This document shows positions 22,360 to 34,200 of a DNA stretch of 64,000 nt, in pieces (position 1 is the first letter of the stretch; each line of letters opens with the position of its first letter). The stretch is taken from the NCBI RefSeq assembly GCF_019703515.2, contig NC_059372.1, forward strand, positions 12,651,992-12,715,991, in the 5' to 3' direction. A model generated the notes under the pieces. The model ran no database searches, was not told where the DNA came from, and saw only the letters and a program-made list of their open reading frames with translations. The translations under genes and the position numbers were made by a program. This DNA comes from Myxocyprinus asiaticus. Its lineage: Eukaryota; Chordata; Actinopteri; Cypriniformes; Catostomidae.

Positions 22360-23208
22360 CTAGCTGGGTTTCCATCTAAATGTTTCCCATTTTTTTTCGC
22401 ATTTCTAAAAAGAAAATACGAATCGTTGCATGTTTCCATCCACTACATCATGTGCATTATCTTGAGGGAGCTCGCCTTGTCTTGATGGAGCAACTGAATG
22501 TCCTCCTTGCTTATGGGAGAGTTTTATTTGCAGGATTGGAGCAATTCTACCTCGTTTTATTAAATGCTGCCAGGAGACTCCACAGAATAAATATAATATC
22601 TGATATAATGAGGGCTGAAATGGATGCGATGCCCATACGCCGCCAGCCTCTGCATACATGGGAGCACCCGCGCTCAAAACTGTTTTGGCGGATTGTGAGG
22701 ACCAAGGCCATAGCAAGGTAATCTGTGCCCCCTGACTGTACATTGCTCTGGGCCCCTTTCCTATTAAAAAAATACTGTTTAGAATTTGTTGTGGGGCCTC
22801 CTGGACCTTTGGGCCCCTAGAATCGTTACCACCTTTCACCCCACTAGCTATGGCCCTGGTTTGGACCCACTTTATAGACCAGCTGTGGGTTAAACACTTC
22901 CAAATGCCAAGGGCTATGCACGAAGAATTGTGCGCCTAGGTCGGACCTTTCATTCACATCGAGCTATCGCACACTCATAATACGTGCATGAATGGTCAAA
23001 ACACATAATCGTTTTGCAAATAAACTGTTTCCATCACTTTAATGCACATTTTAACTAATGCAAAACTCTAGAAAATCCACCTCCTCCTAGTGCATTAAAT
23101 TTGATGAGCATTTTGAGAATTTATTCGCATATCAAGCGTTTCCATTCAGCATTTCTTATGCGCAATTTGTAAATGCGCATAAAAATTGTTGCATGGAAAC
23201 CCAGCTAG
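22360..23208. mobile_element. 849-bp TIR transposon, unclassified
   Basis: The ends are perfect 16-base inverted repeats, CTAGCTGGGTTTCCAT at 22360-22375 and its inverse finishing at 23208. If the element proper starts at GCTGGG, a TA flanks each side. A plus-strand frame at 22380-22721 (113 codons) has no recognised domain. A patch at 22690-22860 rich in GGGCCCCT/GGCCCTGG looks like a separate insertion. The class is uncertain and a PIF/Harbinger-like origin is only a guess. Confidence 0.55.
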
Positions 23209-23624
23209 TATTGTAACTGTAAACAGTTACAAAAGTTTTAACAAGGCATGACAGCCCTCAGTACATTAGAGCAGAAGGGAAAAAACATTGCCTTACCATT
23301 TATCAAGCACTGAAACTTTCTTTGGTGCAGAACAATCTGGTATAATATTAAATAATGTCTCTTCGCAGCCTGAACTTGTTCAGAACATCAAATCTTTGTG
23401 ACACCTGCTCTCAACATGTGTTTCTGAAACTTGAATTTCTTTTTAACTTGCCACAGTGTCTAAAAATGTTGCTGGTTCCGCGCAAGTTACTGAAGAAACA
23501 GAAAGGCATGATGCAACAGTCAAAGACATTCGTCCAGCATGTGTTTGCACATGAAAACCATGGAAAACAGAGCAGACACACACAAAAACATGTTCAGTGT
23601 GAACAGCCCCCAACTATCCCTTTA
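23209..23624. other. Non-coding interval
   Basis: Nothing is recognised. The plus-strand frame 23355-23702 has no family features and runs into the LINE 3' end. Confidence 0.35.
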
Positions 23625-24063
23625 AGAGTAGTAGTAGTAGTCTTTATTTATCCCCGTAGGGAAATGTTATTTCAGTGCATTTCTAAACATGGGCATTCTT
23701 GACAGTAAACAAGCAACTGGACAACATAGAAACACATCTGACAGCTATGAAACATGCATAAAAATTATGTACACATTGCACTAGGTCCCAGGTACACTCA
23801 GAGAGAAGCTGAATCACCTGCGGCAAGAATTATTGTTTTGCCCTGTTTTTGCAAAATGCTGGCATCCTAAACCTACGACCCAAGGGTAATAGCTCCAACT
23901 CTTGAAAAAGTGGGTGCTTATGATCTAAGATAATTTTCTCAGCTTTGCTGAGAGATCTGGTTTGGTAAATTTGTTCTAGATCTGTCAGGAACGCCAAGTT
24001 CAAGTACCAGTAATGGATCCCAATATGAATGTAAAAAACAAACAGACAAACATACACACACAC
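23625..24063 (-). pseudogene. LINE 3' end (RT C-terminus), minus strand
   Basis: On the minus strand 24063-23830 encodes LEQIYQTRSLSKAEKIILD, then HPLFQELELLPLGRRFRMPA. This is the C-terminal region shared by fish LINE reverse transcriptases just before the protein ends. A 3' UTR follows. It finishes at 23627-23645 with GGGGATAAATAAAGACTACT and further ACT repeats, the simple-repeat tail of a target-primed element. It is 5'-truncated at about 24063. Confidence 0.65.
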
Positions 24064-24954
24064 GGTAAACCATCTTAGGCTGGTTTAAAAAAGAAAAAAA
24101 TTGCAGAAAACAAAAGTCTGAAATTTGTGTTTGTTACCTTTTACATTTTTGTGGATTCACGAATTGTTTTTAGTTTCAGGTACCTGCACTGGTTTCCTAA
24201 GAATTCTCATAGGAAGCCTATATTAATGTACAACCAAATCTCCTACATATCCATGTTACCAATGCAGGGCCATTAATGACTTCACCATGGGCAGCCCCGG
24301 AGGCTTTTGGCTCTGCTGTGCTGACTTTATTGACTGTTCTGACATGCGGGGGTCTCAGGAGAGGTGCTGAGGAGAGCAGTGAGTCACACAGCTGCAGGGC
24401 CAAAGTGACAGGCCTGACAGACACACACTCTCCATGCAGAAAGAAACACCATGCATTTGGTTGAGGAGATTGGCCTAGGGTTGCATTCAGACAGTGTGTC
24501 TATATAAATCTATGCAGTATGTCTTGGTTGGACTGGCTGTGCAATCCCGGAAGCAAATTTAAGGTAAATGCAGTGTATTGCAAAAATAATTTACAGAATA
24601 ATTTCACACCTTGCAGCTTTGTAGGCAGTTAATTGCAAACTTTCTAGAAATAAAAACTCATAAAATGGTTGGTAACATGGTGTTGTGGTTAGCACACATA
24701 ACACAGTAGTGGTGCTCATTGAACATAAGTTCAAGTCTCTGCTCAAGCCATTTTCAGATGGACCCTTTTGAAATATCAGAGTTTGGATTGCGGAAGTAAA
24801 CTATAGCAGGATAAACTTATATACTGCTGAATGGGAGACCACAGCAAATACTAATTTTGTATTTCAATTGCTGCAACAGTAAGTCCAGGAATGTGTATTA
24901 AGGTCCAATTTTGACTTGATGTTAACTGGACGATTCTTATTTGGGATTTACTAA
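24064..24954. other. Non-coding interval
   Basis: No supported gene. A GC-richer block at 24265-24440 is open in both directions but shows no splice-framed exon or recognised domain. It may be single-copy host sequence. Confidence 0.35.
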
Positions 24955-25965
24955 TGGACTAGTCTACCAACAACTGACTAGTCGGTTAGTTGGGTCAACT
25001 ACTAACATTAAACATTTTAGTAGGGCTGTGAATCAATTACAAAATTTTAACGAATTAATCTCAAAGTTTTCTGTGATTAATCGCAATTAATCAGTGAAGA
25101 TTCAGAAAGCAAAAAAATGGATATTAAATTAATTGCATAAATTTTTATTTTTTCACTAAAACAGTCAACTATTAATCACAGAAATTAACACGTTAAATTT
25201 CCCAGCCCTAATTTTTAGTGGTGGTGGTTTAAATGGGAGACCCATTTCTCAAAATAATTAAAAGACGCAACTTCTAAGAGAGCGTTTTTGCGTGATAACT
25301 TGCTGTGCTTAACAAAGAATAACAGTCAGCACGGTAAAACCCTTGTCTTTTTAATGCTTCAGATGTATAGTCTTTTTATGTGCTGTTGTTACACATTACA
25401 CATGTTGTTACAGCAATCTAAGCACCGAATCAACAATACTTTGCAAGACAATCATTGTTGGATGTCAAATCCTCTGCTGTGAGTAGTGTTTCCATATTTG
25501 TGATGTGTTGTGGAGAGATTAAAGTCTTTTGCTGATTCTGTCTGACACTGCTTAAATAAATAGCTGCAGTAAAAAAAGTTTAAACTGCTTGATGTTGTGA
25601 ACTTGATGTGTACCTGCAATATGATATTACTGTTCTGCACTTTTGGATATGCAACAAGGATCGCCCTGAAGCACTTTGGTTGAAGTGTGTCATTCTGCCT
25701 TCAGGATACGCATAAGTGGGTTAGTGCTGCTCTGTATTGGAGGCTTTTTTTATTTCTCATTTTGAGAGTTTTGTGCAATATGATGTTATAGTTATTTAGC
25801 CTGATTATTTGTTGAATATCCATCCGTGCTGCACTTAGCATCCGTATATCCCTCTGAAACAAGTCTGATCGGGGTCATGTGAACATAACAGAGGCTAATT
25901 ATTTATTATCATCCTTAACACTGACTAGTCAACTTGTTCAAATAACCAACCGACTATGTGATTAT
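24955..25965. repeat. Possible TIR element with GACTAGTCGGTTAGTTG ends, containing a nested MITE
   Basis: The left side (24973-25010) has ACTGACTAGTCGGTTAGTTG. The right side, inverted, has CACATAGTCGGTTGGTTATT and also contains TTGACTAGTCAG (25921-25960). The pairing is imperfect. No frame is visible in between. The MITE at 25021-25210 lies inside. Confidence 0.4.
25021..25210. mobile_element. 190-bp MITE with TAGGGCTG ends
   Basis: Starts TAGGGCTGTGAATCAATTAC and ends CCCAGCCCTA. The interior repeats TTAATC/GATTAA motifs in inverted order. The flanks CATTTTAG (left) and ATTTTTAG (right) agree at six of eight positions, compatible with an aged hAT-type 8-bp duplication. Confidence 0.6.
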
Positions 25966-27134
25966 GAAAATATATCAATTTATTATGTAATCTGTTTTCA
26001 AATCAGCGCACTCTTATAGTAGCACTATCTAGTACATCAGCCACACCTTAATGGAGTGCATTTAGCTGATCAGCCCAATGGGTTTGGTACACAATTCTGC
26101 CTCCAGGCTTCCCTGGGGCCTTTCGACTGTCGACTTCATTTAGCCTGTTCCATTTCCCATGCTGGGAGAAATACACAGTTGCTGGCCTATTGAAGCGGAA
26201 TGGAGCCACAAGAAACCACCTTCAGGAGACTGATTTACCTGGGGCCGTTTCCACAGCAACTCACCCCAGGGAGGTCTCGGAGACCAGCGCGAGGATACCG
26301 GTACCCCAACCCCCCTTGATATTATTCAAGGAAAAAGACAGAATTTCATGGAATATATACAGGAGATGTTTTCTAGCATGCAGCAGGATAGGAAGACATA
26401 CTGTGGATTGTTTTTCACTTTGATGCACATCTACTAACCTTTTCAAGGATAGTTCATCTCCGGCACTGGTCTCAACTACACTCTCTTCCGTTTTCCAGCG
26501 AGAAGCCCCCTGCAAAGACAGACCAGAACCCTTTCAGAAGAAAACACACAGTAATTGCTGTCACACAGAGGCTAGTAAGCCTGCTGTCTATACATGTACA
26601 ACAGCCTCAAAGCCTGCCATTTAAAACGGTAAACACCAAATAAGTTCAACTGGTGTCTCTTTCTGTTTTCATTTTCCTGCACCTTTATAAGAGTCCATCT
26701 TTGAAGTCTTCATTAAAATTGCTTTAATGTTTTGTCAGTGGCACTTTTTATGCATTCAAGTAAAGGATAATGTAGCAAATCGGTCCTTATTTTGCAATAA
26801 CAACTGGCTGACTGTATATTATTATGTTGGCTTGACCAAAATGATCAGTTGTAACATCTCCTAGAGCTTTCAAGCTACATCATCCTTGGCACAGACCTTT
26901 GGACTGTTCTGAATTAGGTTGCTTTGATTTTTCTAACAGATCGGAATTGTGGTTTTTTACAGTGGACGATCAAAACTCAGAAAAATCGACTTATGTTGAC
27001 AATGTTCAAAGGCCAGGACTATTCAAACTCCAACTGTCAAAAATTAAAATGTAAACAACCCCACACACCCCCTTTAATCTGTTTAAGCTGCTATCTCTCG
27101 CTGTTCTTTCTTTTTCTATCTCTCTATCTATCTA
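25966..27134. other. Non-coding interval
   Basis: No gene is recognised. The GC-richer patch at 26190-26330 has a plus frame of 77 codons and an overlapping minus frame of 84 codons. Neither looks like a known family. A short TCTATC repeat lies at 27115-27132. Confidence 0.35.
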
Positions 27135-27665
27135 CACTTCCGGTCAAACGTTTTGAAACACTTACTCATTCTTTATTATAATTTCTTTTTTTCACATTTT
27201 GGAATAATAGTAAAGTTATCAAAACCATGGAATAACATAAATGGAACTATGGGAATTATGTTGTGACTAAACAAAATCCAAAATAAATTGTGTTATATTT
27301 TAGCATCTTCAAAGTAGTCACCCTTTGCCTAGAATTTGCAGACATGTACTCTTGACATTTTCTCAACCAACTTCTTGAGGTATCACCCTGGGATGCTTTT
27401 TAAACAGTATTGAAGGAGTTCCCATCTATGTTGGGCACTTATTGGCTGCTTTTCTTTATTATTTGGTCCAAGTTATCAATTTCAAAAACCTTTTTTTTAA
27501 TTACATTTCAGTTTTTATAATGAAATAAATTAATATGGTGGCACAATTATATTTTTGTCTACAAAACTAATTTCAAACATTTAAGCATACGCCTTCAGAT
27601 CAAAAGATTTTTAAGATCATGAAAAACATTTCAGTCAAGTGTTTCAAAACTTTTGGCCAGTAGTG
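27135..27665 (-). mobile_element. Tc1/mariner-like element, 531 bp, internally deleted
   Basis: The left end CACTTCCGGTCAAACGTTTT and right end (inverted) CACTACTGGCCAAAAGTTTT form terminal repeats, flanked by TA at 27133-27134 and 27666-27667. The interior (27310-27470) still shows an inverted transposase relic around the TTTGCCTAGAATTTGCAGAC and CTCAACCAACTTCTTGAGGT blocks. It is too short to encode transposase. Confidence 0.8.
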
Positions 27666-27667
27666 TA

Positions 27668-28011
27668 TTTCTCTCTATGAACAACAGTCTACTATCCACA
27701 GTTTCAAGTAGGAATAGCTGCAGGCCGGAGACCTTCTTTTGGGGGGGGGGGATCTCAAAAAGAGTGTGGGATTGTTTCAGAAGAGGGCGGGGTAATTCCA
27801 AAAGGGGGTTGTGCCAACTCCAAAAAGGCACGTCACTTCCACTCAAGGTTAAGGTTAGGGAAAGGGTTAGTTTAAGGGCTCCCTATTTCTTTGCTGCCGG
27901 CTCTTTTTGGAGCTCTGCCTGCAGCTATATCATTCTCTACATTTTTCTTGGCCAACCACTGGGTGGCAGCATGATGATTCTGATTGCCGCTGGACTGTTT
28001 TCTGGTTCCAG
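27668..28011. other. Repeat-like non-coding interval
   Basis: Includes a G-run at 27741-27750. A segment at 27950-28000 (CCAACCACTGGGTGGCAGCA, then TGATGATTCTGATTGCC) is echoed at 55838-55875, so it belongs to a dispersed repeat. No gene. Confidence 0.4.
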
Positions 28012-29718
28012 TCTCAGAATCCATTTGTTTGTACCGCCACTACCGGGTGTCTATAAGGTAACTTAATCCAACCAATAAAAGTATTCCCGAACCCGTATGT
28101 TTCCAAAATCTTAAAAAGATAATCCCATTCTACCATATCAAATGCCTTTTCGGCATCAAGTGAGATGGCAGCGACTGGAGTCTGATTGACCACTGACCAC
28201 ATGATATTGATGAAACGCCTAATGTTATCAGAAGAGCTATGGCCCCGAATAAACCCCACCTGATCTATATGTATAAGAGATGTCATAACTAATTAATCAG
28301 TTAGCCCAAATTTTTGACAATATTTTAACGTCTAGCTGGATTAGGGAGATTGGACAGTAACTCTTACACTCACTTGGATCTTTGTCCTTTTTAAGAATCA
28401 GACTGATCAGGGCTTGTATCATGGTTGGCGGAAGCTTTCCATTCTTTAATGATTCCGTATAAACCTCTAGCAAAGTGAAGCCAGTTCTGTAGCATAAGAT
28501 CTAAAAAATCCATCTGGTCCCGGAGCCTTGCCTGTTGACAAGGCCTTAATTACCTCGCCAAGCTCCTCCAAGGTTATCTCAGAATCAAGAGAATTTTTTT
28601 CCTACGTCGTCAGTTTAGGGAGTTCTAATGGTTCCACAAAGTTTCTAATATCTTCATCAGTAGACGAAGATGTGGAACTAAAGAGATCAAGATAGAATTC
28701 CTTAAAAGCATTATTAATATCAATGACCGTGTAAATATTTCACCACCAGCAGATTTCACTGAGGGAATGGTAGAAAAAGACTCTCTTTGCTTTATATATC
28801 TAGCCAGAAGTTTTCCTGCTTTGTCCCCTGACTCAAAGTATGATTGTCATCCCCTGAATAGCCAAAACTCCACTTTCCATGACAAAATAGTATTATATCT
28901 GTATTTCAATCGGGTCAATTCTCTGAGGACATCAGGCGACAATTGGAGCTTCAGCTCTGCCATGGCACTTTTAATATTCCCTTCAAACTCCACGAGTTCT
29001 CGTGCTTTGGATTTTTTGATGAATGAGGCATACTGTATGATCCAACCCCTAAGAACCGCCTTAAGTGCCTCCCAAGCCACGCCCACAGAAGATACTGAGG
29101 ACCAGTTAGTCTCCATATAAACATTGATTTCGGCCTTTAACATTTGTTGAAATTCAGGATTTTGCAAAAGGGATACATTAAAGCACCAACTATATAATTT
29201 ATTTTCCTCCTTATGTGGCAACACCTTTAAACTCACCAGGGCATGATCTGAGACTAAAATGTTTCCAATTGAGCAATCCACAACAGATGAAATGAGGGAC
29301 TTAATGTCTCCTCCCAATATTATATCATGCCAGCGGCTTGCAACATCCCTTCAAAATCTATAAAAAAGCCCTGATCATCAATGTTAGGTGCGTAAATATT
29401 AGCCAAAATCAACCTTTGCACCTGAATATCAGCTAAAACAATAATGACTCTTCCTAATTTATCTTTAATCTGTTTGAGACATTTGAATAGTAGATATTTA
29501 CTTATCAATGTAATGACTCCCCTGCTCTTACTTGAGCCAGCACTAAAGAAAACATGTCCACCCCATATCTTACCAAATTTTTCAGTTTCCTGTGGGGAAA
29601 TATGTGTTTCTTGAAGAAAAATTATATCATATTTCTTATGTTTAATAAGAGAAATAACTTTCCTTCTTTTTATGGGGTGCCCCAACCCATTCACATTCCA
29701 TGTGGAGAGACAATCCAC
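28012..29718 (-). pseudogene. L1/Tx1-type LINE ORF2, 3'-truncated and frame-broken
   Basis: The minus strand from 29718 encodes the endonuclease start (TWNVNGLGHPIKRRK), IIFLQETHIS with the catalytic Glu, then ILANIYAPN. A frameshift near 29320 leads to LGGDIKSL-like sequence and NILVSDHALVSL, which carries the conserved SDH. RT follows, with KAPGPDGF near 28510, LISLILKKDKDP near 28400 and HIDQVGFIRGHSS near 28265. Palm motif A, ISLDAEKAFDMVEWDYLF, is near 28150. Similarity stops around 28012 before the catalytic YxDD. Motif wording fits the L1-Tx1 group rather than L2. The element lies beside the nested cluster at 29900-34200. Confidence 0.8.
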
Positions 29719-29899
29719 TCATATTAACATTTTAAATTTTGACATATTAGAAAAAATAGATTGTGTGTCCAAAACAAGATTATAAAGACCACATTCCAAC
29801 ATTAGTGCAACAATCAACCCCCGAACTTTCCCCAGAACGAAACAAACAGAAAAAAAAGAAAAACGTGCACATTAACCCTGCACACAGCAACGGCAATTG

Positions 29900-30120
29900 A
29901 CCAACCTTTTCAAGATTTCGGTCTTTCCCCATTCAAGCAGATAGGTGCTGCACTTGTATGCCGCTTGTTTACACAGAAAAATAGCTGCCCGAAAGCATTC
30001 CAAAGATGGCGCCAATGGACTGACTTACTAAAAAGAAAGTGTTTCTCAATGAAAAGAACGTGTTATCGTTCTTGCATTCTTGTGAAAATCAGTCTTGTCT
30101 AACTACCTTGAAAGAGCGAA
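29900..30120. repeat. Left part of a foldback element related to 19486-20333
   Basis: Shares GGTCTTTCCCCATTCAAGCA and CAAAGATGGCGCCAATGGAC-type blocks with the TTAA element at 19990-20110. It also has an arm (30043-30095, with AACGTGTTATCGTTCTTGCA) that inverts at 34140-34175. The element is split by the hAT-like MITE and the LINE to its right. Confidence 0.5.
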
Positions 30121-30635
30121 CTCGGAAGCAGTGTTGGGTAAGTTACTCTAAAAAGTTATTAATTACTAACTACTAATTACATCTTCTACAGTGTAATTAT
30201 ATTACTGTACTAATTACTCTGTCTGAAAAGTAATTGCATTACTTATTACTAATTACTTTCTAAAAACCTTTATCAACCTCGACCAGATGAAAAATACAAG
30301 GATAGACATGAAACTGTTCTTTTAATTCTTTCAAATAAATCATATACAATCAAATAAATTATTCATGAACTGGCCAAAGAATTTGAGGCAGCATTAAATT
30401 AGAAAACATATACTTTAACATTAGATGTTAAATTTATATTTTAAATTCACTATTGTTTTATATAGAATTGTTCTATAGTCTATACAGTATTTAACGCAAT
30501 TACATCAGAAGTAACTGTAATTAAATTACTGAAACATTAAGAGTAATCCCTTACTTTATTTTTTTAAATGAAAAAGTAATTTAATTACAGTAATTAATTA
30601 CTTAGTAATGCATTACATCCAACACTGCTCGGAAG
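30121..30635. mobile_element. hAT-like MITE, 499 bp, with perfect 8-bp target duplication
   Basis: The element 30129-30627 starts CAGTGTTGGGTAAGTTACTC and ends with the inverse of CAGTGTTGGATGTAATGCAT. The 8-bp direct repeat CTCGGAAG flanks it exactly at 30121-30128 and 30628-30635. An 8-bp duplication and CAGTG ends are signatures of the hAT superfamily. It has no coding capacity, and the interior is dominated by TAATTAC motifs in both orientations. Confidence 0.9.
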
Positions 30636-30944
30636 GCACGAGGACATAAAACGCATCCATGCGAGTTTTGAAATGTGCTGCTATATGTAGATTCAACAAT
30701 CTCTATTTTCTTTTTTGGAGCTGGGTGATCAGAATCAGAATCAGAATGAATTAGAATCAGAATGAGCTTTATTGCCAAGTATGCTTACACATACAAGGAA
30801 TTTGTCTTGGTGACAGGAGCTTCCAGTACACAACAATACAAAAACAGCAACAAGACTTTTAAAAAATAATGAAAATTGAATAAAAAATAGATAAATATTG
30901 AAAAGAAAAAAGTATATATAAAATACACAATAGACAATACATAC

Positions 30945-30960
30945 ATACATACATACATAC

Positions 30961-31032
<72 letters not shown>
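30945..31032 (+). repeat. CATA/TA microsatellite inside the LINE 3' UTR
   Basis: Four-base ACAT units (30937-30960) lead into TA repeats with interspersed TATACA. It lies within the LINE's 3' region and probably expanded after insertion. Confidence 0.85.
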
Positions 31033-31139
31033 CATACATATCGGTTATGTACAGTGCAAGGGAATGTAATGGCAGAAGAGGTAGGATGTGTTGGATAATA
31101 TAAAAAGACTAAGCTGTGTATTGCACATTAATTATTGCT

Positions 31140-34073
31140 CAAAGGGGCAGTTTTAACTGTTCATGAGATGGATAGCCTGGGGTAAAAAACTGTTCCTGTG
31201 CCTGACGGTTCTGGTGCTCAGAGCTCTGAAGCATCGGCCAGAAGGCAACAGTTCCAAAAGGTAGTGGGCAGGGTGAGTGGGGTCCAGAGTGATTTTTCCA
31301 GCCTTTTTCCTCACTCTGGAAGTGGGGGCAGGGGGCAACCAATAATCCTCTCAGCAGTCCGAACTGTCCTTTGTAGACTTCTGATGTCTGATTTCGTAGC
31401 TGAACCAAACCAGACAGTTATTGAAGTGCAGAGGACAGGCTCAATGACCGCTGAGTAGAACTGTATCGGTAGCGCCTGTGGCAGGTTGAACTTCCTCAAC
31501 TGGTGAAGGAAGTACAACCTCTGCTGGGCCTTTTTCACAATGGAGTCAATGTGGGTCTCCCACTTCAGGTCCTGTGAGATGGTAGTGCCCAGGAACCTGA
31601 ATGACTCCACTGCTGCAACAGTGCTGTTTAGAATGGTGAGGGGGGACAGTGTTGGGGTGTTCCTCCTAAAGTCCACTATCATCTCCACTGTTTTGAGCAT
31701 GTTCAGCTCCAGGTTGTTTTGACTGCACCAGACAGCCAGCTGTTTAACCTCCCTTCTGTTTGCAGACTCATCGTAATCTCGGATGAGGCCGATGACCGTG
31801 ATGTCATCTGCAAACTTCAGGAGCTTGACAGAGGGGTCCTTGGCGATGCAGTCATTGGTGTAGAGGGAGAAGAGTAGTGGGGAGAGCACACATCCCTGGT
31901 GGGCACCAGTGCTGATTGTGCAGGTGCTGGAAGTGAATTTCCCCTGTCTCACAAGCTGCTGCCTGTCTGTCAGAAAGCTGGTAATCCACTAACAGATAGA
32001 TGTGGGAACAGAGAGTTGGTGTGATTTAGTCCGGAGAATAGCTGGGATGATGGTGTTGAAAGCCGAACTAAAGTCCACAAAAAGGATCCTTGCATATGTC
32101 CCTGGTCTGTCCAGATGTTGCAGGATATGATGCAATCCCATGTTGACTGCATCATCCACAGACCTGTTTGCTCAATAAGCAAATTGAAGGGGATCTAGAA
32201 CGGGTCCAGTGATGTCCTTCAGGTGGGCCAACACCAGTCTCTCAAATGACTTCATGACCACAGACGTCAGGGCGACAGGTCTTTAGTCATTAAGTCCTGT
32301 GATTTTTGGTTTCTTTGGGATGGGGATGATAGTGGAACATTTGAAGCAGCATGAGACTTCACACTGCTCCAGTGATCTATTGAAGATCTGTGTGAAGATG
32401 GGGGCCAGCTGGTTAGCACAGGATCTAAGACATGCAGGTGAAACGCCATCTGGGCCCTGTGCTTTCCTTATCCTTTGTTTTTGAAAGGCGCGGCTCACAT
32501 CATCTTCACAGATCTTAAATGCAGGTTGAGTAGCAGGAGGGGGGAGGAGGGGGGTTGCAGGAGGTGTTGGTGTTTGTGTGAAGTGAACATCAGAGTGTTT
32601 GTGGGGTGTGAGATTGGGCCTTTCAAATCTGCAGTAGAACACTTTCAGGTCATCAGCCAGTTGTTGGTTCCCTACAGGGTTGGGGGTAGGAGTCCTGTAA
32701 TTCGTAAGTTGTTTCATGCCACTCCACACTGATGCAGGGTCGTTAGCTGAAAACTGTTTTTTCAGCTTCTCAGAGTATCTTCTTTTAGCCACTCTGATTC
32801 CCTTATTCAGTGTGTTCCTGGCCTGATTGTACAAGACTTTATCCCCAACTCTGTAAGCATCCTCTTTGGCCTGATGAAGTTGCCTGAATTCCGCTGTAAA
32901 CCATGGTTTGTCATTGTTAAATGTTAAATAAGTCCTAGTAGGAATGCACATATCCTCACAGAAACTGATATATGATGTAACAGTATCTGTGAGCTCGTCC
33001 AGGTATGTGGCTGCAGCCTCAAAAACACTCCAATCAGTGCAGTCAAAGCAGGCTTGTAGTTCCAGCTCTGCTTCATTGGTCCATCTCTTTACAGTCCTTA
33101 ATACAGGCTTAGCAGATTTTAATTTCTGTCTGTAGGTTTGAAGAAGATGAACCAGACAGTGATCAGAGAGTCCCAAAGCTGCTCTAGGGACAGAGCGATT
33201 GCATCCTTTATTGTTGTGTAGCAGTGATCCAGTACATTTCTGTCTCTGGTTGGGCATGTAATATGCTGTTTGTATTTGGGCAGTTCACATGTGAGGTTTG
33301 CTTTGTTAAAATCCCCAAGAATAATAATATCTGAGTCTGGGTATTGTTGTTCTGTGTCTGTGATTTGATCAGCCAGCTGTTGCAGCGCCGCATTCAAACA
33401 CGTGTTTGGCGTGATATACACACTCAAATGAATAAACGAGGAAAACTCCAGCGGCGAGTAGAAAGGCTTACAGTTAATAAAGAGCGCTTCCAAATTAGGA
33501 CTTCTTTAATGTTGTTACATCTGTACACCAACTTTCATTGATGTAAAAGCATGTTCCACCACCTCTCGTTTTCCCTGTTAACTCCGCAACGCGATCCGCT
33601 CTGAACAGCTGAAAGCCCGGCAGATGTAACGCGCTGTCCGGAATGGCTTCACTCAGCCAGGTTTCTGTGAAGCACAAGGCAGCAGAGGTTGAAAAGTCCT
33701 TGTTTGTGCAGGTGAGGAGATGTAGTTCATCCGTTTTGTTAGGGAGAGAGCGGAGATTCGCAAGATGAATGCTCAGAAGCGTTGTTCGAAAGCCCCGCTG
33801 ACGGAGCTTGACCAGCGCGCCTGCTCGTCTCCCTCGCCTGCATCTCATAGCACTTTTAAACAACACAGCCGCGCCTCTGACTAAAATGTCAAACAAAACA
33901 TCTGAATATTCAAAATCCGGGAAAAGATTGACTGGTATATGCTGTCGAATGTTCAGCAGTTCGTCTCTGGTAAAACTGACTGGAAAAAGATTACTAAACA
34001 TAGGACAAACATACAAAAACAACAAAACAATAGTAGCGCTCCACACCAAGGCGGCCATCCGCGGTGCCATCAT
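31140..34073 (-). pseudogene. LINE ORF2 (endonuclease-reverse transcriptase), recently inactivated
   Basis: Starting at ATG 34073, the frame reads a hydrophobic then basic head, an endonuclease beginning near ILANLRSLPNK-like sequence with CFTETWLSEAIPDS (33640), and a frameshift at about 33495. DYNIIILGDF-like sequence follows (near 33310), then another frameshift near 33200 and a long open part 33257-32283 (linker and RT fingers, ending IPKKPKITGLND). RT then continues in the same frame past three nonsense codons at about 32282, 32174 and 31988, through FADDITV (31803-31814) to the C-terminal RTAERIIGCPLPPLP near 31320. The few lesions and the preserved duplication suggest a fairly young copy. 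Confidence 0.85.
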
Positions 34074-34124
34074 GATGTATATGATGGATATAAATCTCTA
34101 TTTTCTTTTTTGGAGTTGGGTGAT

Positions 34125-34200
34125 GACGTCAAACAAGTCCACAAGAACGCAAAAAGAAAAGATATTGAGAAACAGCGTGTTTTTTTTAATTTTTTTATTT
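34125..34200. repeat. Right part of the interrupted foldback element
   Basis: CACAAGAACGCAAAAAGAAA and GATATTGAGAAACAGC are the inverse of the arm at 30043-30095. The sequence then passes into a T-rich tract at 34182-34208. Confidence 0.5.

Larger units (their letters stand above)
30698..34124 (-). mobile_element. Near-complete CR1/Rex1-group LINE with 32-bp target duplication
   Basis: The LINE body 30730-34092 lies between two copies of a 32-base sequence starting AATCTCTATTTTC (30698-30729 and 34093-34124) that differ at one base. The 3' tail is a GATTCT repeat on the minus strand (30730-30775), and the 5' end lies just before an ATG at 34073. Tail plus flanking duplication shows target-primed insertion. 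It sits inside the foldback element whose parts lie at 29900-30120, 30636-30697 and 34125-34200. The clade name is from memory of fish RT sequences and could be another branch of the CR1/L2 group. Confidence 0.85.

Noticed and set aside
24218..24464. Pair of open frames on both strands in a GC-richer patch
   Set aside because: Too short, no recognised domain, no framed splice sites. Kept only as a candidate conserved patch.
32299..33135. Plus-strand frames of 60-85 codons inside the LINE
   Set aside because: Antisense shadows of the LINE ORF2, which is confirmed by endonuclease and RT motifs on the minus strand.
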